From the NCBI GenBank assembly GCA_009904025.1, contig WYEE01000074.1, forward strand, positions 1-5,176: a DNA stretch of 5,176 nucleotides, read 5' to 3'. A program made the translations under genes and the position numbers. The stretch is from Thermogladius sp. GTDB taxonomy: Archaea; Thermoproteota; Thermoprotei_A; Sulfolobales; Desulfurococcaceae. The notes under the pieces are model-generated. The model worked only from the letters and a program-made list of their open reading frames with translations. It was not told where the DNA came from and did not search any database. Shown piece after piece: positions 1-5,176 of the stretch. Each line of letters opens with the position of its first letter. Positions within the stretch are counted from its first letter, which is position 1.

Positions 1-2261
1 TTCTTATTCTCCAGCGGCTTAGCCCCCTCTCTCGCTTTCTCCTCGACCACGAGGCGGAGGATGTAGGAGGCTTTCCTCCTGGATAGAACCTGGTTGTTGT
101 TGCCGCAGTAGGGGGAGTAGATGCAACGGGGGCAACCGTCCTCGCAATTGCACTTGGAGACTATATCTAATGCGATCTCCTCCGCTCTCTCAAACCTCTC
201 GAATAAGAGTCTGGCAAGCCCGCTCCCACCCGGTGCGGCATCGTAGACGACGATATCGCCGCTAGGGTAGCTTACCCCACCCATGTCGGTTAAGCCAGCG
301 CCGCAGACAAGCCTGGCTGCGGAGATCAAAGCGTGCTCGATAGCGTGGAAGGCCTCCGCGTGGTCTACCTTGCTGAACTCGTCTAGCTCGGGGTATTTTA
401 TCAAGACTGCCTTAGTCGGGTACGTGTATTTAATCGGGAGGTCAAACCAGTATTTTCCTCCGTTCTTTTCGTCGAAAACGTTCCTCACAACGTAGCCCTC
501 CACAGAGATTTCCAGCTCGACGTCAGCGTACTCCAAGGGTATGCCGCGAGCGGTCACCCTTTCATCCAGGATATTATAGTCTAGAACATCCACTGTGTAC
601 AATGGTTTTGTATAATAATCCACCTCCCCTTCCAGCCTCTTAACATGCGCCTTCCTCTCGTCAATGTCGAGGCCGAGTGAGATGTAAGGCTTGGTCTGGG
701 ATAGGTAGATTGCCCCTGGGTATAGGTCTAGGATCGCCTGGGGTAACTCCCTATGGCCTAGAACTCTACCATCTTCTTCAAGGATCTCAACTTGTGGTCC
801 ACCGCTCCGGATGCTACCGTACTCCTCAAGGATCCTCAAGGCAAGGGCTCTCCTCGGGTACGCGTAGCTGCCTCTAACGTAGACGGCGCCCTGCTCGACT
901 AACAGGTCTAGAGCCCTCCTCCAGACAGGAGGGAGATCGCTTATTCTGGCACGCCTGCTCTCAAGAAGGTATGCCAGTAGGTGGATTTTCCCTACCTCGA
1001 TGTTAGCTGGCTCTATGACGGAGGGGGGTGTCTCCTGGTTGAAGAACTGCTGGGGATACCTCTCGTAGTATGAGTCTATAGGGTCGTCGCCTAGGATCGT
1101 GAAGACGAAGCCGACTCTACCCCTCCTACCCGCCCTACCCGCTCTCTGGAGGTACTTCGTGTAGCTTGGCGGGGGCGATGCCATAATTACGGCGTCTAGA
1201 TCCCCTATGTCTATGCCCAGCTCAAGGGTTGGAGTTGAGGCGACTGCCAGTATCTCCCCCCTCTTCAACTTCTCCTCCACACTCCTCCTCTCCTCTGGTG
1301 GGAGGCCGGCCCTGTGGACTAAAACATTGTTTCCGAAACTCCTGGAGCTGATCCTGGCTACGAGCTCGGCCATCTGCTGGCTGTCCACGAAGATTATGTG
1401 CTTCAACCCCCTTCTCGCTAGGATGCTCGAGAGCGCTGCCGCGATAGTCCACCTGCTCAAGTAGCCTGTGGACACAAGCGCGTGAACCGCGAGGCCCCTC
1501 CTCCTGTTAGGCCCTTTAACCACTGCGACATCCACGCCTAGAATGCTCTCAGCAAACTCCTTGGGGTTGCTTAAAGTAGCTGATGAGGCGATGAACTGGG
1601 GGCTGCCACCCCTAGTGAGTTTCACCCTGTCCACGATGTATTTCAAGTGTGTTCCCAGAACCCCCTCGTAGACGTGGAGCTCGTCGACTACGAAGAACTT
1701 CGCTTTCTCAACGAACATCCTGATGGCACTACTCCTAGCTAGGCCCACGTGGATCATATCCGGGTTTGTTATGAGTATTGAAGGAGGGTTGAGCCTCATC
1801 CTCCTCCTAGCCTCGCTAGGGGTGTCACCATCGTATATTCCCGCCGAGACCCTCCCGAAGGTCATATACTTGTAGAATCTGCTCAGCTGGTCTCTGCTCA
1901 ACGCCTTCGTAGGATAGGTTAAAACAGCCCTTGGTAGAGGCGTTGGATTAGAGTAGAGGTCTGCGAGAATGGGTAGCAGGAAGCCCTCGGTCTTCCCTGT
2001 ACCAGTGCCGGCCACGATGACTGTGTGGAAGCCGCTTCTAATATACTCGAACGCCTCGTACTGGAACTTGTAGAGCCTTGTCAAACCAGCCTTCGCCAAA
2101 GTTTTCTTCAAGTCGCCTGGTATCTCCAGCTCCTCTATCCTAGGGCCTCCCTCGGGTTCACCGCTCTCCTCAACGTATTCATGTATAATAGCAGCCCCTG
2201 ACTTAGGGTATAAGCTGACCAGCTCGCTGTTAACCTCCAATAAGATCCTGTTTCTAATCAT
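1..2261 (-). CDS. MrfA/Hrq1-type DExH DNA helicase with DUF1998 zinc-binding domain (3' end cut by window)
   Basis: This is an ATP-dependent superfamily 2 DNA helicase; characterised relatives (Bacillus MrfA, fungal Hrq1) act in repair of mitomycin and crosslink damage, so a cytoplasmic DNA repair role is inferred. Translation from ATG at 2259-2261 gives 753 unbroken codons and continues past base 1. Seen in order: a Q-motif-like stretch LYKFQYEA (residues 63-70), Walker A AGTGTGKT (84-91), motif Ia YPTKAL (116-121), TNPD (165-168), DExH box DELH (193-196), motif III SAT (227-229), helicase C domain with STPTLELGID (342-351) and motif VI QRAGRAGRRGR (372-382), a probable winged-helix region (about 420-475), then the DUF1998 region with AIEHAL (640-645), YDAAPGGSG (673-681) and a cysteine cluster at 704, 706, 710, 713 and 719, probably binding zinc. 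Length already matches MrfA (about 750), so little should be missing. An in-frame TAG lies just upstream and no other start codon intervenes, which fixes the start. Family call is firm; substrate is not known. Confidence 0.93.
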   Translation of the reverse strand, partial: MIRNRILLEVNSELVSLYPKSGAAIIHEYVEESGEPEGGPRIEELEIPGDLKKTLAKAGLTRLYKFQYEAFEYIRSGFHTVIVAGTGTGKTEGFLLPILADLYSNPTPLPRAVLTYPTKALSRDQLSRFYKYMTFGRVSAGIYDGDTPSEARRRMRLNPPSILITNPDMIHVGLARSSAIRMFVEKAKFFVVDELHVYEGVLGTHLKYIVDRVKLTRGGSPQFIASSATLSNPKEFAESILGVDVAVVKGPNRRRGLAVHALVSTGYLSRWTIAAALSSILARRGLKHIIFVDSQQMAELVARISSRSFGNNVLVHRAGLPPEERRSVEEKLKRGEILAVASTPTLELGIDIGDLDAVIMASPPPSYTKYLQRAGRAGRRGRVGFVFTILGDDPIDSYYERYPQQFFNQETPPSVIEPANIEVGKIHLLAYLLESRRARISDLPPVWRRALDLLVEQGAVYVRGSYAYPRRALALRILEEYGSIRSGGPQVEILEEDGRVLGHRELPQAILDLYPGAIYLSQTKPYISLGLDIDERKAHVKRLEGEVDYYTKPLYTVDVLDYNILDERVTARGIPLEYADVELEISVEGYVVRNVFDEKNGGKYWFDLPIKYTYPTKAVLIKYPELDEFSKVDHAEAFHAIEHALISAARLVCGAGLTDMGGVSYPSGDIVVYDAAPGGSGLARLLFERFERAEEIALDIVSKCNCEDGCPRCIYSPYCGNNNQVLSRRKASYILRLVVEEKAREGAKPLENK

Positions 2262-2281
2262 ACGTTCTGTCTCACTGCACT

Positions 2282-2290
2282 CCTATAACC
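2282..2290 (-). promoter_or_regulatory. Putative TATA box of the helicase gene (leaderless start)
   Basis: Read on the minus strand this is GGTTATAGG, centred about 25 bases before the helicase ATG. That spacing would give a leaderless or nearly leaderless transcript, common for first genes in crenarchaea. An alternative is the minus-strand reading AAATAAAT at 2317-2310, which would give a leader of roughly 25-30 bases. The two cannot be told apart from sequence alone. Confidence 0.3.
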
Positions 2291-2301
2291 ACTATAGTCT
2301 C

Positions 2302-2317
2302 AGTAAACCATTTATTT
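2302..2317 (+). promoter_or_regulatory. Putative BRE/TATA promoter of tldD-tldE
   Basis: AGTAAA (2302-2307), a purine/A-rich BRE-like element, precedes ATTTATTT (2310-2317), which resembles the archaeal TATA box. With the usual spacing of about 25 bases, transcription would start near 2338-2341, leaving a leader of roughly 13-16 bases that contains the possible ribosome binding site. It was chosen by position and composition only. Confidence 0.45.
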
Positions 2318-2340
2318 GTAGCAGTCTATCACAGGTTTAC

Positions 2341-2347
2341 AGGATGA
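2341..2347 (+). promoter_or_regulatory. Possible Shine-Dalgarno for tldD
   Basis: AGGATGA lies 6 bases before the TTG start at 2354, and its AGGA core ends 9 bases before it. AGGA matches part of the archaeal Shine-Dalgarno sequence. The site helps to justify the unusual TTG start, although the ATG inside it at 2344 complicates the reading. Confidence 0.4.
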
Positions 2348-2353
2348 CTAGTC

Positions 2354-3745
2354 TTGAGCCTCGATCTGGAGGCCTGGGTTAAGAAGGGGGAGGAGCTTGG
2401 TGCTGAGTACGTTGACGCGAGATACCAGGAGCACGTCTACGAGATCCTTGTCTTGGACAACGGTGTCCTGAGGGAGGCAACGGTTTCGAGAAGTAGGGGG
2501 GTTGGCTTCAGGGTTTTATACAAGGGTCACCAAGGCTACGCCTCCACAAACGATCTCTCCCCGGGCTCTGTTAATAGGGCGCTGGAGGAGGCTTTCAGGA
2601 TTGCCAGGGCTCTAGAAGGCAGGTCTAGGCCTGTTAGGCTGGCTGAGAGGGGGAGTTTCAGGGATAGGATTATCAGCAACTACGCTATTGAACCCCTTGA
2701 AGTAGACTTATCCGAGAAAATAGAGTTGCTTAAGGCGATCCACGGTAGTCTGAGAGAGGAGAAGTCTCTTTCAAGCATACTCCTAAGGTATGGTTTCGAA
2801 AGGGATAGGAGGATCTCGGCTTCCTCTAGGGGCGACTACGTGGATTTCACGAGGAGGATGATAGGTGTCGGCGGGGTTCTTGTAGCGCAGGTTGAGGGCT
2901 CCATGGAGAGGCTCTCCCACGGCGAGTCCAGGGTTGGGGGGTGGGAGTTCGTGAAATACTTCGACTGGTTCAGGTACTTCAAGGAGAACGCCGAGCTAGT
3001 GGTCGGCGCCGCCAAGGCTAAGAGGCTTCCCCCGGGCAGGTATGATGTGGTTTTAGACAACGAGATGGTGGGCCTGTTAATACACGAGGCGTTCGGCCAC
3101 GCCTCAGAGGCTGATATAGCCGTGTCGGGCGGGAGCGTGCTGGAGGGCAAGATCAGGAGCCCCGTGGCAAACGAGCTCGTGTCTATCGTGGACGATGGGA
3201 GGGTTGAGGGAGGCGTCTACGTCCCCTATGACGATGAGGGGACACCTAAGAGGAAAGTCTACTTGGTTGAGAAAGGGGTTTTCAAGGGGTTCATCAACAA
3301 CCTGGAGACGGCTGCACACTACAACGCTGAGCCCACGGGCAACGGGAGGGTTATGGGCTACCCGGACAGCATACTCGTGAGGCAGACGAACACGTATCTC
3401 GAACCGGGGGATTGGGATCCATACGAGATAATACAGGATACCCGGAGAGGCGTATACGTCAAGGGTCGAGGCGCGATGGGAGGGGAGGTCGACCCGGCTA
3501 CAGGCTCCTTCACATTCACGGGCGGCCCGAGCTTCCTGATCGAGGGTGGTGAAGTCCGGGGGATGGTTAGGGGGGTCATGCTGGCGGGTAATATCCTTGA
3601 GACGCTACGGAATGTCGACGCCGTGGGCTTCGACCTCGAGGTTAAAACAAGCGTCTTCGGCGGTTGCGGGAAGGGAGACCAGCTTGTGAGGGTCGGGGAC
3701 GGCGGTCCCCACGTGAGGGTGAGAGGTGTCGCGATTGGCGGCTGA
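2354..3745 (+). CDS. tldD: TldD family zinc metalloprotease subunit
   Basis: Catalytic subunit of the TldD/TldE protease, which in bacteria trims leader peptides (microcin B17) and degrades unfolded peptides inside the cell; the archaeal substrate is unknown. The 463 residues fit the family (E. coli about 480). The N-terminal domain (about 1-90) has the typical opening LGAEYVDARYQ (15-25); a middle domain follows (about 107-220); the C-terminal catalytic domain starts near 226. The zinc motif HEAFGH is at 244-249 (bases 3083-3100) and the expected late cysteine ligand is Cys438 in GGCGKGDQ. The family motif DDEGTP is at 293-298 and EPTGNGR at 326-332. No signal peptide or membrane segment is visible. 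The start is TTG at 2354: an in-frame TGA sits at 2345-2347, and the family's N-terminal residues follow at once. It overlaps tldE by 20 bases, so the two are co-transcribed. All key residues are intact. Confidence 0.95.
   Translation: MSLDLEAWVKKGEELGAEYVDARYQEHVYEILVLDNGVLREATVSRSRGVGFRVLYKGHQGYASTNDLSPGSVNRALEEAFRIARALEGRSRPVRLAERGSFRDRIISNYAIEPLEVDLSEKIELLKAIHGSLREEKSLSSILLRYGFERDRRISASSRGDYVDFTRRMIGVGGVLVAQVEGSMERLSHGESRVGGWEFVKYFDWFRYFKENAELVVGAAKAKRLPPGRYDVVLDNEMVGLLIHEAFGHASEADIAVSGGSVLEGKIRSPVANELVSIVDDGRVEGGVYVPYDDEGTPKRKVYLVEKGVFKGFINNLETAAHYNAEPTGNGRVMGYPDSILVRQTNTYLEPGDWDPYEIIQDTRRGVYVKGRGAMGGEVDPATGSFTFTGGPSFLIEGGEVRGMVRGVMLAGNILETLRNVDAVGFDLEVKTSVFGGCGKGDQLVRVGDGGPHVRVRGVAIGG
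3718..3722 (+). promoter_or_regulatory. GGTGA Shine-Dalgarno for tldE inside tldD
   Basis: GGTGA is a perfect core Shine-Dalgarno for archaeal 16S rRNA. It ends 3 bases before the GTG at 3726 and 12 before the TTG at 3735. The second GGTG at 3725-3728 sits 6 bases before that TTG. The site therefore supports internal initiation but does not decide between the two starts. Confidence 0.5.
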
Positions 3746-5090
3746 ACCCCAGCCCGAGTTGCTTCTAAGGGAGGCTGCTAGGAGGGGGTTCAGCGAGCTG
3801 GAGATCGTCGTCTCACAGGTGGAGAGGTTTAGAGCTGAGATATCCGCTAACATGATTAAGCCTGTTTCAGCAGGGTCTAGAACCATCTATGGTTTAAGAG
3901 GCGTAATTGGGAAGAGGGTTGGAGGCCTATCCGTGAGCGACCTTGCTGTAGGGGTCGAAGACATTTTAAGAGACCTGGAGAGGATTGTGAGAAACTCGCC
4001 GGAGGATCCCAACTGGCCTGGCTTCCCACCCAGAATTTACAGGGGTAATAGGGCGGAGACGTACTCGAGGGAGTTCGACGAGCTGGGCCCTGAGAAAGCG
4101 GTGGAGTTAGCTGGGTTGATCGTGGAGGAGGCCTTAGAGGAGGGGAGGAGTGTAGGGGCCGATAAGACATACGTGGTCAACGCGTATGTGGAGCTGGCTA
4201 GGATCAACATGAGAGTCGTGAACACGAATGGAGTTGACGTGGTTGAGAAGTGCAGCATGTTCTCATCGGGTGGTGGTGTAAAATCGATTTTCAGCGGGGT
4301 GGAGTCGACATACCACTTCTCCATCGGGGCTAGGAGGGTGGAGGAGGAGGGCCTGGGCGAGAGGGTTAGGCAGGCGGTCTCGCACACCAGGCTGTTCGCG
4401 AACCCGTCTACACCTGAGTCAGGTGTCTACGAGCTGGTTTTAACCCCGAGAGTGTTCGGGGAGGTGTTGACCTATGTTGTTGCGCCCGCTGTATCGGGCC
4501 TCAACATACTGGAGGGGAGGAGCCCTCTTAGAGGCAGGGTTGGGTTGAACGTGTTCGACGAGAGGATCACAATACGCGACGACCCTCTCCTACCCCTACA
4601 CTACGGGTCGAGGAGCTTCGATGATGAGGGTGTGGGAGTGGTGGCGAAGACTGTTTTCGATAAAGGCGTGTTCAAGACCCCTCTCACAAACTACTATGCG
4701 TCCAGGAGGCTCAACACGGAGGCGACTGGGAACGGTTTCCGGAGTGTGCCCGGTGTTTCAACTACTCCTACACCAACCAACCTGGTGGTGGAGGGTGGGA
4801 GTGGTGGACTAGAAGAATTTGTGAGAGATGTGAGGAGAGGTGTAGTAGTCTACTCCACTATAGGAGGGTGGATGAGCAACTTCGTTGCAGGGCAAGTATA
4901 CTTCACTGTAACACACGGCCTCCTAGTAGAGTCGGGCTCTGTGAAACCGGTCAAGTCGTTCGTGGTCACAGGCAGCATCTTCGACTGGCTTGGCGGGAAA
5001 CTGGTTGCCGTGGGGTCGGACTCGGAGACCAACTTTAACATAGTGTCGCCGAGCCTCTACGTCCGTGAAGCTATGGTTTCAGGCGGCTAG
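3726..5090 (+). CDS. tldE: TldE/PmbA family protein, non-catalytic partner of TldD
   Basis: Partner subunit of the TldD/TldE protease; in E. coli TldE (PmbA) lacks the metal site and is needed for a working complex with TldD. The 454 residues fit the family. Domains: N-terminal about 10-80, middle about 110-225, C-terminal about 233-452. Where TldD has HEAFGH, this protein has VFGEVLTYVV (243-252) with no HExxxH, and no cysteine occurs near the C-terminus. Family landmarks are FDDEGV (298-303), TEATGNGFR (331-339) and the terminal block with FVVTGSIFDWLGG (412-424) and LVAVGSD (426-432). No signal peptide or membrane segment is seen. The gene begins inside tldD, implying translational coupling. 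GTG at 3726 gives the longest form; TTG at 3735 would shorten it by three residues. Its stop codon overlaps that of the converging gene on the right. Confidence 0.93.
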   Translation: MSRLAAEPQPELLLREAARRGFSELEIVVSQVERFRAEISANMIKPVSAGSRTIYGLRGVIGKRVGGLSVSDLAVGVEDILRDLERIVRNSPEDPNWPGFPPRIYRGNRAETYSREFDELGPEKAVELAGLIVEEALEEGRSVGADKTYVVNAYVELARINMRVVNTNGVDVVEKCSMFSSGGGVKSIFSGVESTYHFSIGARRVEEEGLGERVRQAVSHTRLFANPSTPESGVYELVLTPRVFGEVLTYVVAPAVSGLNILEGRSPLRGRVGLNVFDERITIRDDPLLPLHYGSRSFDDEGVGVVAKTVFDKGVFKTPLTNYYASRRLNTEATGNGFRSVPGVSTTPTPTNLVVEGGSGGLEEFVRDVRRGVVVYSTIGGWMSNFVAGQVYFTVTHGLLVESGSVKPVKSFVVTGSIFDWLGGKLVAVGSDSETNFNIVSPSLYVREAMVSGG

Positions 5091-5176
5091 TCAACGTACC
5101 TCAGGTTCCTCGCCTTATAGGGCTCAAGGCTCATCAAGCCTTTATCCGTCTTCAACACTATCCTACCCTGCTCGTC
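5087..5176 (-). CDS. C-terminal fragment of a convergent gene, function unknown
   Basis: The minus strand is open from the right edge to a TAG at 5089-5087, giving the last 29 residues of a protein ending SLEPYKARNLRYVD. The other two minus frames hit stops within this stretch, and the frame has AGG-rich, archaeal-looking codon use like the other genes. The tail is charged and hydrophilic with no motif I recognise, so I assign no function. Its stop lies within tldE's last bases (plus-strand CTAG, 5087-5090), a tail-to-tail arrangement typical of compact archaeal genomes. The fragment is short, so an open frame by chance is possible. Confidence 0.55.
   Translation of the reverse strand, partial: DEQGRIVLKTDKGLMSLEPYKARNLRYVD

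Larger units (their letters stand above)
2262..2353. promoter_or_regulatory. Divergent intergenic control region between helicase and tldD
   Basis: This 92-base gap is the only non-coding stretch of note in the window and is clearly more AT-rich than its surroundings. It separates the minus-strand helicase start from the plus-strand tldD start, so both transcripts must begin in or near it. It contains the AT-rich core CATTTATTTGTA (2309-2320) and the small palindrome ACTATAGT (2291-2298). I see no clear operator, riboswitch or longer inverted repeat. Confidence 0.7.

Noticed and set aside
283..877. Plus-strand ORFs at 283-495 and 677-877
   Set aside because: They are antisense shadows of the helicase DUF1998 and wing regions, without ribosome binding sites or family features.
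1207..1464. Plus-strand ORF of 85 codons and overlapping minus-strand ORF at 1222-1452
   Set aside because: Both lie within the helicase C domain in other frames; the helicase frame is continuous here and carries conserved motifs such as STPTLELGID, while these ORFs have low-complexity, unfamiliar sequence.
1..2261. Possible frameshift or pseudogene in the helicase
   Set aside because: Translating the full stretch gives 753 codons with no internal stop and all helicase motifs in order and frame.
2262..2382. RiPP precursor peptide or small toxin/antitoxin next to tldD
   Set aside because: The only small ORF here is 12 codons, overlaps tldD, and lacks a leader-core design or any Gly/Ser/Cys-rich core; it is kept only as a start-site question.
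2836..4387. Several minus-strand ORFs of 71-116 codons opposite tldD and tldE
   Set aside because: They are Pro/Ser/Thr-rich translations of the antisense of GC-rich genes, the usual shadow pattern; none has a recognisable domain.
1..5176. Mobile element, CRISPR array, tRNA or other structural RNA
   Set aside because: No terminal inverted repeats, repeated spacers, transposase motifs or cloverleaf-like segments were seen; nearly every base is accounted for by protein-coding genes.

Overview
The window looks like a piece of a moderately GC-rich archaeal chromosome, probably a hyperthermophilic crenarchaeon (Thermoproteota, perhaps Desulfurococcales-like). The reasons are: arginine is coded mostly by AGG/AGA; TTG and GTG start codons are used; genes are packed with overlaps; an archaeal-style TATA element lies in the one intergenic gap; and the proteins are archaeal-type versions of their families, rich in Arg, Glu, Val and Gly. 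The lineage is an inference from style, not from a marker gene.

Layout. Positions 1-2261 (minus strand) hold 753 codons of a superfamily 2 DNA helicase of the MrfA/Hrq1 type (DExH helicase core plus C-terminal DUF1998 zinc-binding domain). The gene runs off the left edge and its reading frame is unbroken. Positions 2262-2353 are the only real intergenic gap; it is AT-rich and carries the divergent promoters for the helicase and for the plus-strand pair. Positions 2354-3745 (plus) encode a TldD-type zinc metalloprotease subunit. Positions 3726-5090 (plus) encode its TldE/PmbA-type partner, overlapping tldD by 20 bases. Positions 5087-5176 hold the last 29 codons of a minus-strand gene that enters from the right and shares a CTAG stop overlap with tldE.

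How the genes work together. TldD and TldE are expected to form a heteromeric protease in which TldD supplies the zinc site (HEAFGH plus a late cysteine) and TldE, which lacks that site, supplies structure. The overlap implies co-transcription and coupled translation. The helicase faces the opposite way and is most likely a DNA repair enzyme. A functional link between helicase and protease is possible because they share a control region, but the sequence does not prove it.

I found no tRNA, rRNA, CRISPR array, insertion sequence, repeat family or RiPP precursor gene. The region reads as ordinary core archaeal sequence rather than a new system; the points worth checking concern start codons, the shared promoter and the gene overlaps.
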